Shown here one piece after another: positions 36,865 through 45,665 of a DNA stretch of 64,000 bases. Position 1 is the first letter of the stretch. Each line of letters starts with the position of its first letter. Below the pieces are notes generated by a model. That model was not told the origin of the DNA and did not search any database. It saw only the letters and a list, made by a program, of their open reading frames with translations. The translations under genes were made by a program, and so were the position numbers. This stretch comes from an uncultured bacterium. GTDB taxonomy: Bacteria > Verrucomicrobiota > Lentisphaeria > Victivallales > UBA1829. Location of the stretch: positions 62,001 through 126,000 of the forward strand of contig CADCMR010000004.1 in the NCBI GenBank assembly GCA_902802585.1. The letters are read 5' to 3'.

Positions 36865-39738
36865 TTATTTCGAGGAAGCGGTCTTTTTGAGTTTTTCCGG
36901 CGTGGCGTAGACGATGTCGCCGAGGAGGATATTGCCGCTGGCATCCGGCTGGATGAGGATATTGACCATTGCTGTTTCAAGTCCTTTTTTCAGGCGGATG
37001 ACGACATCCGCGGCCGCCGAAGTCTTTCTGTTCAGGATGAGTTCGCCGTTGAGATAAATCTCCGTTTTCCCCGTCAAGTTTTTGAAGCAGAGCGAACCGC
37101 CGTTTTCCGTGATGTCGGCGGGGATCTTGAAGTTGTTGCAGTAGAGTACCCAGTCCTTCGGCTTCACGGAGAGTATTTCGCCCATTTTTGCCTCCGAGAG
37201 ATTGGCGATATCTTCCTTGGTATTTTCCGTAAGGAGATCCGGTTTTTCGGCGGAGGGGAGCGAAACGTGCCAGCCGTTGATCGTGATTTCATGGTTTATG
37301 AACCCGCCGACGACCGGAAGCCCTGTGGCGTTGACGGTTTTGATGGAGCATGTCGCGGTCTTCAGACCTTCGCTTTTCGCGGTGATCTCGATCGTTCCTT
37401 TCTTGTCGCGTTCGGACTGGACGATGATCTGCGCATAACCGTTGAAAAGCGGCCGGGAATCGGCTTTCTCGCTGAGGATGCAGGTCGGGTCGCCGTTGCC
37501 GACGCCGATGTTGTGTCCGACGCCCGAGACCGTGAATTCGACGGGGAGCTTCGCGGTCGGGACGACGCGTCCGGACGCGTCGATGGCGCAGACCGTGATG
37601 GGAATGGCGTCGCGTCCGTCCGCCTTGATTTCTGTGCGGTCCGGGATCAGTTTGAGCCCGACGGGCTTTCCGGTGGTTTCGATCTGGGTGCGTATGACTT
37701 CCTGTCCGGCTTTTCTGCCGATGATGACCAGGGTGCCGGGTTCATATTTGACTTTCTGCGTCAGCATCTCGAATGGATCGATTTTGAACGTGCCGATGTT
37801 TTTGCTGTTGAGAACGAAGGAAACCTCGTCCACGTTCGTCGCGCAGAAAACGTCGATATCCTTCCCTTCCATGCCTTCGAAATTCCAGTGATCCGGCGCG
37901 GTATGGAGGATGGGGCTGTCAATCCACTGCGCCTGGCGGATGTAGAAGGCGGTCTTCGGGAATCCGCAGAGGTCCATGCATCCGAAATAGCTGCTGTTCG
38001 CCGGGAACTTGTTGTTGTAGGGAGTGGGCTCCCCGTGGTAGTCGAATCCGGTCCAGACGAACGTTCCGGAGAGGAAGCGCCGCTTCATGACGGTCTCCCA
38101 GTCCTTGCGGTGCGTGGTTCCCCAGCTGGCGGCGTCGACGTCGAGGGAGGAGCTGATGAATTTGTCCCGGTCCGTGGCGAACTCGCCGCGCGTTTCGAAC
38201 GCGCTTGCGCCTTCGGTGAGAAGGATCGGGATGTTCGGGTATTCGGCATGGAATTTGTCGATGTTTCCGTACTGGTAGTTGAATCCGATGATGTCGAGAA
38301 CGTTGCGTGCGCTTTCCTTCGAGAAGAAACCGCCGTTCATGGCGGCGAGGACGGGGCGCGTCTGATCCTCGGACTTGACGACATTGACGAGCGCGCGTGC
38401 GATCTCCTGACCTCGGAATTCGCCCTGCAGAGGCTCTTCATTGAAGATGCTCCAGGCGATGACGGACGGATGGTTGCGGTCGCGGCGGATGTGCGACCTG
38501 AGGTAACCAAGCCAGTCGGGGCCTGCGTTGAACGCACGGTTTTCGTCGATGACGAGAAGTCCGTACTTGTCGCAGAGGTCGAGTATGTTTTCACTCGGGG
38601 GATTATGGGCGCAGCGGTAGGCGTTCGCGCCCATTTCCTTGAGCTTTTTGATGCGGAATTCTTCGATGGAGGCGGGTATTGCGGCTCCGACGCCGGCATG
38701 GTCCTGGTGGTTGCAGACGCCTTTGATCTTCATCGGCTTGCCGTTGATGGAGAATCCGTTCGTGAAATCGAACTTGAAGGTCCGGAATCCGAAATTGACA
38801 GTCTTTTCATCGAAAACGCGCGTGTCGTTTTTGAGCGTGACTTTGAGCTTGTAGAGAGACGGCGTTTCGGGAGACCAGGTTTTCGGTGAGGCGATGCGGA
38901 TGGAGTACGGAACACGGACCGTCTCGTTCTCGGGGACCGTCGGGAGAAGCCGCTTGGATTCGATCTTTTTTCCATCGGGCGCGATGATGTCGAGGTCAAG
39001 GGACGGGGACGATTCCCTCCGGCCGTCGTTGACAATCTCCACATAGCCGTTGACATTCCATCCGTCAAGCTTGACCTCGGCGTTGACTAGGATGCCCGCG
39101 TCCGTGGCGATATGGACCGGTTCGCTGACGATGAGCTTGACGTCTCGGTAGATGCCGGCGCCTTCGTACCACCAGCCTTCGAACACGGCGGCGTTGACTT
39201 CGACCGCGATCACGTTGTCACGTCCGAACATCAGGGCCGGCGTAATGTCAATGGTAAAAGTGTTGTATCCGCTGAAATTGTGGTGGAGGGGCATCTGGTT
39301 GATCCAGAATGTGGAGTGCGTGGCGATGCCCCCGAACTGGATCTCCACACGTTTGCCTTTCCATGCGGCAGGCACGAAGAAGCGTTTGCGGTAATAGCCC
39401 CATCCGCGTTTGCGGAATCCCTGTTCGCCGTCTTCTTCCGGATAGAAGCCGTCTTCGACCGCCCAGTCGTGGGGCAGGTTGACGGACCGGAAATCCCTGT
39501 CGTCAAAAGTGAGCGACGTGAACGGCCAAACCTCGTCCGCGGTGGCGGCCTTCGCGCCCGCCCAGATGGATTTGTGCTCTTTATACTCCTTCGGGGCGAT
39601 CTGATGGTCCGAATGAAGGAACATCCAGCCGGGATTGAAATCGTAGATTTCGGAAGCGTTTGACGAGTCGGCGAGAAGCAACAGGAAAAGGAAGAGACAG
39701 ATGAATTCGGCGGCGGTTCTGTTGATTATTGCATTCAT
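36865..39738 (-). CDS. Secreted GH2 glycoside hydrolase, beta-galactosidase type
   Basis: 957 residues with a signal peptide (1-28, FLFLLLLADSSNA). Domains: sugar-binding jelly roll (to about 220, LPHDWAVEDG, GWGYYRKRF), Ig-like (about 225-330), and TIM barrel with KGVCNHQDHAGVG near 335. The acid/base Glu 434 is in WSIFNEEPL and the probable nucleophile Glu 509 in LLTEGASAFE. A DUF4982-like region (about 610-700), a further Ig-like domain (KLPVEFTVSGVG) and a C-terminal beta domain complete it. Layout and motifs match exported beta-galactosidases of gut polysaccharide degraders. AGGA precedes the ATG and a promoter lies at 39827. Confidence 0.87.
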   Translation of the reverse strand: MNAIINRTAAEFICLFLFLLLLADSSNASEIYDFNPGWMFLHSDHQIAPKEYKEHKSIWAGAKAATADEVWPFTSLTFDDRDFRSVNLPHDWAVEDGFYPEEDGEQGFRKRGWGYYRKRFFVPAAWKGKRVEIQFGGIATHSTFWINQMPLHHNFSGYNTFTIDITPALMFGRDNVIAVEVNAAVFEGWWYEGAGIYRDVKLIVSEPVHIATDAGILVNAEVKLDGWNVNGYVEIVNDGRRESSPSLDLDIIAPDGKKIESKRLLPTVPENETVRVPYSIRIASPKTWSPETPSLYKLKVTLKNDTRVFDEKTVNFGFRTFKFDFTNGFSINGKPMKIKGVCNHQDHAGVGAAIPASIEEFRIKKLKEMGANAYRCAHNPPSENILDLCDKYGLLVIDENRAFNAGPDWLGYLRSHIRRDRNHPSVIAWSIFNEEPLQGEFRGQEIARALVNVVKSEDQTRPVLAAMNGGFFSKESARNVLDIIGFNYQYGNIDKFHAEYPNIPILLTEGASAFETRGEFATDRDKFISSSLDVDAASWGTTHRKDWETVMKRRFLSGTFVWTGFDYHGEPTPYNNKFPANSSYFGCMDLCGFPKTAFYIRQAQWIDSPILHTAPDHWNFEGMEGKDIDVFCATNVDEVSFVLNSKNIGTFKIDPFEMLTQKVKYEPGTLVIIGRKAGQEVIRTQIETTGKPVGLKLIPDRTEIKADGRDAIPITVCAIDASGRVVPTAKLPVEFTVSGVGHNIGVGNGDPTCILSEKADSRPLFNGYAQIIVQSERDKKGTIEITAKSEGLKTATCSIKTVNATGLPVVGGFINHEITINGWHVSLPSAEKPDLLTENTKEDIANLSEAKMGEILSVKPKDWVLYCNNFKIPADITENGGSLCFKNLTGKTEIYLNGELILNRKTSAAADVVIRLKKGLETAMVNILIQPDASGNILLGDIVYATPEKLKKTASSK

Positions 39739-39826
39739 GCTAAGCAGTCCTTTCTTTTAAGTTCCGCGAATGAGCCGGGAACAGATTGGAGCCGGAAGAC
39801 AAAACGACAAATACGTTTACCAAAAT

Positions 39827-39855
39827 AATATAGCACACAGGGAGAGCGGAATCAA
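39827..39855 (-). promoter_or_regulatory. Promoter for the GH2-hydF-MFS unit
   Basis: Minus strand: TTGATT, 17-base spacer, TATATT preceded by TGC, about 90 bases ahead of the GH2 start. Confidence 0.6.
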
Positions 39856-39929
39856 CCCCGCACGGAAAAAACGTGCGTGTTTTTTCCCTCGCCGGAGCCG
39901 TCTGCTGCAAAGAAGGAAGTGCGGACGCG

Positions 39930-40649
39930 TCAGAAGGAGACGTTGATGTCGCCGGAAATTGCGGTCGGATGCGGGATGAGCTTCATCCCCATGGAGTTCA
40001 GCCAGTCCTGGTCCCAGGAGTTGAGCATCTTCGGATCGGTGGGCGGTCCGAAGGGATTCAGGTCGATGACCAGGATCTCGTCCTTGGAGGTGAAGTAAAT
40101 GTCGAGCACGATGTCCGGTTCCGGAAGCACCCAGAAATTCCTGTCGATGAAATCGACCGCAAGCGTCCAATACTTTTCGCGGCTTTTTTCCAGGCGCGGG
40201 AAATTCCGGGTCATCCAGTACTGGCTCATCGCGCGAAGCTTGCCGTTCTTTACGAACAGGCGGAATTCGCGGGCGGAATCCATCCTGCGGAACGGACGGA
40301 CACAGAGTGCGGACACCATGCCGTTCCGGGCGGCATTGCGCACTTTCGCGCTCTGGGTCAGGAAATACCACGCGCTGTTCGCGGACCGGACCGCGCCGCG
40401 TTTTTCCTCGAAGCGGACGGTGTCGGTCGGCGCGACGAGGTCGGTCCCCACGAAGCGCGTGAAGGGGAACTTGCTCATGGCGCTTTCGAGGCGGTCGATC
40501 ACGTTTTTCGCGATGCCGGATTCCGCGTCGCCTTCCTGAAGCGCCTTGATCTCGATATCCATCAGGAACACGAAGTTCGTGGGCAGGGAGTATACGGAAA
40601 GCCGCGGATACCAGTTCTGGATCCGGCAGTGTTCAAGTGTTTTGTTCAT
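39930..40649 (-). CDS. D123 (CDC123)-family ATP-grasp protein
   Basis: 239 residues. It resembles eukaryotic CDC123 along its length. It opens with EHCRIQNWYPRL, the place of the CDC123 N-terminal H-C-x5-W-Y-P. RFVGTDLVAPTDTVRF follows, where R-x-x-x-T/S-D precedes the S-P/D region. Then come REFRLFVKNGKLRAMSQYW and the metal/ATP site DIYFTSKDEILVIDLNPFG with conserved Asp and Asn. In eukaryotes CDC123 assembles translation factor eIF2; bacterial members have no settled job. It is the last gene of gltX-def-(membrane protein)-D123, so a link to translation or protein maturation is possible but inferred. Confidence 0.82.
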   Translation of the reverse strand: MNKTLEHCRIQNWYPRLSVYSLPTNFVFLMDIEIKALQEGDAESGIAKNVIDRLESAMSKFPFTRFVGTDLVAPTDTVRFEEKRGAVRSANSAWYFLTQSAKVRNAARNGMVSALCVRPFRRMDSAREFRLFVKNGKLRAMSQYWMTRNFPRLEKSREKYWTLAVDFIDRNFWVLPEPDIVLDIYFTSKDEILVIDLNPFGPPTDPKMLNSWDQDWLNSMGMKLIPHPTAISGDINVSF

Positions 40650-40675
40650 GGCGGGCCTCCTTCTTGGCAGGCTTG

Positions 40676-41704
40676 TTAAAAATCGGAATCGTCGAAATCA
40701 TCGTCTTTCCGGTCGATCTGAGGACAGACTTTTCTGATGACGGCACGGAATGCGAAGAGCTGGTAGGCGAAAAAGATTCCGACGAAAAGAAGTTGGAATG
40801 AAATGAATCTGGAACCGCCGGCGGCGTCGAACAGCGTGGCTGCGATCTGCGCGGGGAAGGTGGAGTAGACCATGACCGTCAGGACGTTCCTGAAGACGAT
40901 TCCCTTCGGGAGCGTGGAGGCGCGCAGATACTGGACCAGCGACACCAGCAGCACGAGCAGGCCGATTTCCAGGAAATTCCGCGCGAACGTGGTCACCAGA
41001 ATGAGCGCGGTCAGCAGGGAGAGCGCAAAGTCGGCGGCCTGCGATCCTGTGACTGTGACCGTGGACGCGGCCTCGTCATGGGATTTTCCCCCGCCCGTTC
41101 CCTTTGTCTTCGGGGCGGCGAACTCCTTTTTCAGTGTTTCGGTGAACCCGGGACCGGAGAACATCTCCGTATGCGTTCCGGCAGGATTGAACCCGGCGTC
41201 TTTTTGCTGGGAAAGCGAAGCGTGGAGCATGGATGCGGGCAGCAGGGTGGCGTAGAAAAGCTCTTCGCCTTTCCAGTTGACCGAGGCCCAGGACGCCAAG
41301 CCGCCGGGGAGGATCACGATGCCGTGGTCGGAGGTGCGTCCGACGTTGAAATCCTCGCTCGTGAACGTGTCGCCGGGGAAATACTCCAGCATGATGTACG
41401 GAAGCTTGAAGCGGCGGGGCGTGTCCGGTTCCTTCCGGAACGAAATCGTGTCCGGCGTGACTTCAAGCGCCCCGATTTCTCCGTCGAGATTGCGTCCGGC
41501 GCGCTTGAACATGCCTTTCTGCACAAACGTCCCGACGACCGACGCCATGATGGCGCAGAGGACGGTCAGCAGTAAGAACCGCCAGGCGGCACGCGCGGGC
41601 GAAGACTCGTATATCTCCGTCATGACCTTCGTGCCTGCGCACAGGCGCACGGTGGTGGCGAGGAAGCCGGGCGTAGACCCGGTGTCTGTGCCGGGCAGGG
41701 GCAT
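40676..41704 (-). CDS. Multi-pass membrane protein of unknown function
   Basis: 342 residues. One hydrophobic segment near residues 43-62, a periplasmic stretch of about 150 residues, then four segments from about 225 on (ADFALSLLTALILVTTFA, IGLLVLLVSLV, and two more), and an acidic tail (DRKDDDFDDSDF). The layout recalls DUF1189-type proteins, but I would not assign a family. I chose the ATG at 41704 because AGGAGG lies 11 bases upstream. The inner ATG at 41623 (MTEIYES) has only a close AAGG. It follows def by 2 bases and lies 26 bases ahead of the D123 gene. Confidence 0.7.
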   Translation of the reverse strand: MPLPGTDTGSTPGFLATTVRLCAGTKVMTEIYESSPARAAWRFLLLTVLCAIMASVVGTFVQKGMFKRAGRNLDGEIGALEVTPDTISFRKEPDTPRRFKLPYIMLEYFPGDTFTSEDFNVGRTSDHGIVILPGGLASWASVNWKGEELFYATLLPASMLHASLSQQKDAGFNPAGTHTEMFSGPGFTETLKKEFAAPKTKGTGGGKSHDEAASTVTVTGSQAADFALSLLTALILVTTFARNFLEIGLLVLLVSLVQYLRASTLPKGIVFRNVLTVMVYSTFPAQIAATLFDAAGGSRFISFQLLFVGIFFAYQLFAFRAVIRKVCPQIDRKDDDFDDSDF

Positions 41705-41706
41705 GG

Positions 41707-42315
41707 TCAGACGAGCCTCCTGACTTTGAAGCCGCGGGGGCCGTTCCGTTTGATGATCTTTTCGACGCGCCTGGATATGGACGGATAGACGTCCGGATCG
41801 ACCTTCTGGACGAACACGACGCCGTCAAGGTGGTCAAGTTCGTGCTGGACGACACGCGCAAGCAGGCCGCGGCATTCAAGGACGAACTCGGAGCCGTCGA
41901 GGAGCATGGATTTGAGTACGACGGAGTCGCTGCGCATGACGCGTCCGTAGACCTCCGGCACGCTCAGGCAGCCTTCGTCGAACGGGCAGAGGTTGCCGGA
42001 GAACGAAACGATTTCCGGGTTGATCAGCGTAATCGGCATCAGTGGAAGAAGCTTGCGTTCGCCCTCGGAATGTACCGGAAGCTCGTTGCCGTCCTCATCG
42101 GTTGGCGGCTCGATGTCAATGGTCACGATGCGCTGGAGCAGCCCGACCTGGTTTCCGGCGAGGCCGATCCCATGCGATTTGTACATGATGTCAAGCATAG
42201 CCTCGGAAATGCGTTCCGTTTCCTCGGTGATCTGGTCGACCGGACGCGCTTTTGCCGCCAGGATCGGATCGCCGAGCAGGCGGAGCCTGAGTTTTTCGAC
42301 GGGGATGTTGTTCAT
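41707..42315 (-). CDS. def: Peptide deformylase
   Basis: Metalloenzyme that removes the formyl group from new polypeptides. 202 residues with all three motifs: GIGLAGNQVGL (motif 1), EGCLSVP (motif 2, metal Cys) and QHELDHLDG (motif 3, two metal His and catalytic Glu). It starts 18 bases after gltX and is followed 2 bases later by the membrane protein gene. Confidence 0.95.
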   Translation of the reverse strand: MNNIPVEKLRLRLLGDPILAAKARPVDQITEETERISEAMLDIMYKSHGIGLAGNQVGLLQRIVTIDIEPPTDEDGNELPVHSEGERKLLPLMPITLINPEIVSFSGNLCPFDEGCLSVPEVYGRVMRSDSVVLKSMLLDGSEFVLECRGLLARVVQHELDHLDGVVFVQKVDPDVYPSISRRVEKIIKRNGPRGFKVRRLV

Positions 42316-42333
42316 GCGTCCTCCTGAATGAGG

Positions 42334-43920
42334 TTATGCGGTCGCGGCAAGCGCGGCACGGATGCGGCGGGCGCATTCCTTCACGCCGATGCAGACGACC
42401 GTCTCGTAGATGCTGGCGCCGACGGTGACGCCGCAGACTGCGACGCGGACGGGCTGGTTGAGTGCGAACTGGGAAAGTCCGTCGGCCGCCTCGATGGCGC
42501 GGAGCGCGTCTTCGACCGCCTTCGGGTCGTTTTCGGGGAGGGAACCGAACGCGTCGGATGCTTTTGCGAGCGCGGCGCGCATGGGCTCCGGCGTAAGGAA
42601 TTTCTTCACGCCCTTCGGATCGTAGTCGACCGGAACGGCGAAGAAATAGGTCCATGCCGCCAGGTCGGTCATGAGCTTGGTGCGGCTCTGCATCAGGTCC
42701 GCCACGGCGTCGAATTTCGCACGATCGACGGATTCCCGCCACGGATAGGCGGCGGCGAAATCCCAGGCGCGTTCGCGGAAGACAGCGGGATCCAGCGCGG
42801 CGATGTACTGCCCGTTCAGGTTCGCCATCTTCACCGCGTCGAACTGCGCGGGCGAATGCTGGACGCGGGCGAGGTCGAATGCCTCGACGAGTTCTTCGCG
42901 GGACATCTTCTCGCGGTTGTCGCCGGAGGACCAGCCGAGGAGCGTCAAATAATTGAAAAGCGCCTCAGGGAGCACGCCCTTGTCGCGGAAATCGCCGACG
43001 AAAGCGTCGCCGTCGCGTTTGCTGTAGGGCTTGCCCTGGGCGTTCACGATCATCGGCAGGTGGGCATAGGAGGGGACCTGCGCGCCGAGCGTCCGGAACA
43101 TGAAGAGGTGGCGGTAGGTGTTTTCCACATGGTCGTCGCCGCGGACGATGAGCGTGATGCCCTGCGTGATGTCGTCGCAGACGTTCGCGAGGTGGAAGAC
43201 CGGGCTGCCGTCGCTGCGGACGATGATGAAGTCGCGCATGCTGTCGAGCGGCTTGGAAAGATGCCCCTTGACCATGTCGTCGTAGAAGACTTCGCGGCGG
43301 GTGAACGTCATGGACGCGGCGTGTTCGACGGTCTCGACGGCGCCGTTGCCGAGGATGTCGTTGAGCTTGTCGTCCGTGAGCGCGAAGAGCGTCTGCCCGG
43401 CGTCGTCGAGGACCGCGAGATCCTTGAATCCGGCGAGGCACGCCTGGTTTTCGACGGGCTTGCCCTTCGGCGAGAGCGTGGTGAACTTCAGGCCGCCGCC
43501 ATTGATCTCGACCGCGGTGTCCGGCGCGAGCGTGTACGAGGCGGGACCGACCGTGCGGACGAACGGGAAGTCGTCGCAGAAGACGGGGATGCGGAAGAGG
43601 ACCGGGGAATGCTCCACGACGGGTCCGAGTGGGTAGGCGTTTCCGTCGTCCATGAGCTTTTTCGCGGCGTCGAGGTGGTGCTGTGCCTGCGAGGTCTGGT
43701 AAAGGACTTCCTCGTCGTAGTCGAGGCCGAGCCATTCCATGCACTCGAGGAGCGTGTCGATCGCCTCCTTTGTGGAGCGTTCGAGGTCGGTGTCCTCAAT
43801 TCTTAGAATGAACTTGCCGCCCATGTGGCGGGCGGCAAGCCAGTTGAAGATCGCGGTGCGGATATTTCCAATGTGGACCTGCCCGGTGGGGGAGGGTGCG
43901 AATCTGAGTCTGTGCTGCAT
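42334..43920 (-). CDS. gltX: Glutamyl-tRNA synthetase
   Basis: Class I synthetase that charges tRNA-Glu. 528 residues, somewhat long. The HIGH-type motif reads PTGQVHIGN (residues 10-18) and the KMSKS-type loop reads YSKRDGD (near residue 305). The C-terminal anticodon-binding region follows. Just ahead of the ATG there is no Shine-Dalgarno but a terminator-like hairpin whose T-run ends about 5 bases from the start codon. It heads the gltX-def-membrane protein-D123 set. Confidence 0.93.
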   Translation of the reverse strand: MQHRLRFAPSPTGQVHIGNIRTAIFNWLAARHMGGKFILRIEDTDLERSTKEAIDTLLECMEWLGLDYDEEVLYQTSQAQHHLDAAKKLMDDGNAYPLGPVVEHSPVLFRIPVFCDDFPFVRTVGPASYTLAPDTAVEINGGGLKFTTLSPKGKPVENQACLAGFKDLAVLDDAGQTLFALTDDKLNDILGNGAVETVEHAASMTFTRREVFYDDMVKGHLSKPLDSMRDFIIVRSDGSPVFHLANVCDDITQGITLIVRGDDHVENTYRHLFMFRTLGAQVPSYAHLPMIVNAQGKPYSKRDGDAFVGDFRDKGVLPEALFNYLTLLGWSSGDNREKMSREELVEAFDLARVQHSPAQFDAVKMANLNGQYIAALDPAVFRERAWDFAAAYPWRESVDRAKFDAVADLMQSRTKLMTDLAAWTYFFAVPVDYDPKGVKKFLTPEPMRAALAKASDAFGSLPENDPKAVEDALRAIEAADGLSQFALNQPVRVAVCGVTVGASIYETVVCIGVKECARRIRAALAATA

Positions 43921-43924
43921 AATG

Positions 43925-43953
43925 GGAAAAGATGCGGGCCTGTGACGGCCCGC
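43925..43953 (-). terminator. Hairpin and T-run between tolC-like gene and gltX
   Basis: Minus strand: GCGGGCC, 6-base loop, GGCCCGC, then ATCTTTT. It fits a terminator for the efflux lipoprotein gene, but it also touches the gltX start and so could act on gltX expression. Confidence 0.65.
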
Positions 43954-43988
43954 GGATTGTGTTCAGAATTGCGGTTGAAAGGAATGGC

Positions 43989-45410
43989 TCAGTTGGCGTT
44001 GGTCGCGGCGAGGATCTGCGCCTTGGCGTTGTGCATGCTGACGACCGCCTGGGCGAGAGAGGTTTCCGCGTTGACGAACTCGCGCTGGACTTCGTTCACA
44101 CGGGTGATGGCGCAGTTGCCGGCCTCGTATTCGTCGTCGACCAGGTCGCGCATCTTGCGGACCGCCTCAAGGTTCTTCTGGTAGAGCTTGACAGTCTTGA
44201 GGCTGACGATATAGTTTTCGTAGGCGGTGCGGACGTCGTTGATGACGGTGATCCACTTGTCGGCGAGCGTGTACTCGGCCTGCTCCATCGCGGCCTGGGA
44301 GGCGCGCATATTGAAGAAGGTGCTGCCGCCGGAGAAGAGGTTCCAGGAGACGTTGATGCTGCTGTTGAACGTGCTGTAGCGGTTCCTGCGGATGCCCTGG
44401 TGCTGGGTGTAGCCGGCGTCGGACCGGAACGGGCTGTAGTGCGTGGCGGAGTTGTTGTAGCCGACGCCGAGGCTGGCGTTGACGGTTGGACCGAACGCGG
44501 CGATGCTGGAGTAGTAGTTGAACTTGGATGCTTCAAGCGCCTCGCGGAGGGCCTTCAGGTCGGGACGGTTCGCGAGGGCGGCGTCGAGGTAGACGTTCTC
44601 ATCGGCGAGCATCTCGCCGTCGATCGCGAGCTGTTCAGGGAATTCGACGTCGTCGGGGATGGTGCCTTCGGTGAGACCCATGAGGGCGGCGAGTGCGAAC
44701 TTGGAGGAGGCGAGGTTGTAGTTCGCGGAATAGAGGCTGCTTTCGGCGTTGTTGTAGTTCACCTTGAAGTTGAGGACGTCGGAAAGCGTGGAGGCGCCGA
44801 CGCCGTACTTCAGCTCGGTTTCCTTGAGGAGCTGGCGGTTGTAGCGCATGTCCTCGATCGCGATGTTGCGCCTGGCTTTCGCGTACATCACGTTGTTGTA
44901 TGCATACGCGACGTTCTGGAGGAGCAGGCGGCGGGCGTCCTGTTCGGTCTGTTCGGAGCTCTTCCAGTTGTGGCGTGCCGCCAGCAGGTTCATTTCACGC
45001 TGGAAGCTGTCGAAGACGAGCAGCGAGGCGGTCATGGACGGGTTGGACGTGTAGGTCTTGTAGCTGGCGCCGGCGTCTTCCGTGTAGCCGTGGCTGTGAT
45101 AGGAAGTCATGGCGTAGGAGGCGGTGACGCTGGGCAGATAGTACGCGAAGCGGCTGTAGTACTGGGCGCGCGCCTGGGAGACGGCGAAATAACGGGACTT
45201 GAAGCTCGGGTTGTTCTGGATGGCGATGGCCTGCGCCTCGTCGAGCGTGAGGAGCTTGAGCCCGGCGGGAAGCTGCTGGTGCTCTTCCTGGGTGATTTCG
45301 GTATATTTGTCTTTGGAAATAGCAGCAGGCGGTTTCGCGACGTTGCACGCGGTGAGGGCCGCGAGAAGGATCGCGGAAACGGCGGTAGCGCTCAAAACTT
45401 GAATTTTCAT
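43989..45410 (-). CDS. TolC/NodT-family outer-membrane efflux lipoprotein
   Basis: Outer-membrane channel for tripartite efflux or type I secretion. 473 residues. The N-terminus is a lipoprotein signal (ILLAALTAC, lipobox LTAC, Cys about 22). The rest shows the two-fold repeated long-helix pattern of outer-membrane factors, with DEAQAIAIQNNPSFKSRY in the first half and NRPDLKALREALEASK at the start of the second. It stands alone, about 31 kb from the RND/adaptor pair, under its own promoter (45469-45496). It may serve that pump. Confidence 0.88.
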   Translation of the reverse strand: MKIQVLSATAVSAILLAALTACNVAKPPAAISKDKYTEITQEEHQQLPAGLKLLTLDEAQAIAIQNNPSFKSRYFAVSQARAQYYSRFAYYLPSVTASYAMTSYHSHGYTEDAGASYKTYTSNPSMTASLLVFDSFQREMNLLAARHNWKSSEQTEQDARRLLLQNVAYAYNNVMYAKARRNIAIEDMRYNRQLLKETELKYGVGASTLSDVLNFKVNYNNAESSLYSANYNLASSKFALAALMGLTEGTIPDDVEFPEQLAIDGEMLADENVYLDAALANRPDLKALREALEASKFNYYSSIAAFGPTVNASLGVGYNNSATHYSPFRSDAGYTQHQGIRRNRYSTFNSSINVSWNLFSGGSTFFNMRASQAAMEQAEYTLADKWITVINDVRTAYENYIVSLKTVKLYQKNLEAVRKMRDLVDDEYEAGNCAITRVNEVQREFVNAETSLAQAVVSMHNAKAQILAATNAN

Positions 45411-45468
45411 GTTGTTCAGTCGCCTTTCGATGGGGTAAAATGTTTTTGTAGACGAATTACTACCTCTA

Positions 45469-45496
45469 AATATACATCGTTCCCCGGAATATTCAA
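45469..45496 (-). promoter_or_regulatory. Promoter for the TolC-like gene
   Basis: Minus strand: TTGAAT, 16-base spacer, TATATT, about 60 bases ahead of the start. Confidence 0.6.
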
Positions 45497-45587
45497 ATGA
45501 TTCTCCTGAGAAAATTTGTTTTTTTCAAAAAGCGAAAGACAAATCTGTTTTCCTGAAAGGAAATGCCTGAAACAACCGGAAAAAGAC

Positions 45588-45615
45588 TTGCAAAAAAAAC
45601 GAGACGGGCTATATT
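45588..45615 (+). promoter_or_regulatory. Promoter for the acyltransferase/acyl-ACP synthetase
   Basis: TTGCAA, 16-base spacer, TATATT preceded by GGC, about 50 bases ahead of the ATG at 45666. Confidence 0.6.
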
Positions 45616-45665
45616 ATCGTTAAAATCATATCCCATTCCCTCGTTTTTCATTATGTCCGTGCGTC

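Noticed and set aside
43932-45500. 522-codon open frame opposite the TolC-like gene
   Set aside because: Shadow; the lipobox and outer-membrane-factor repeats are on the other strand.
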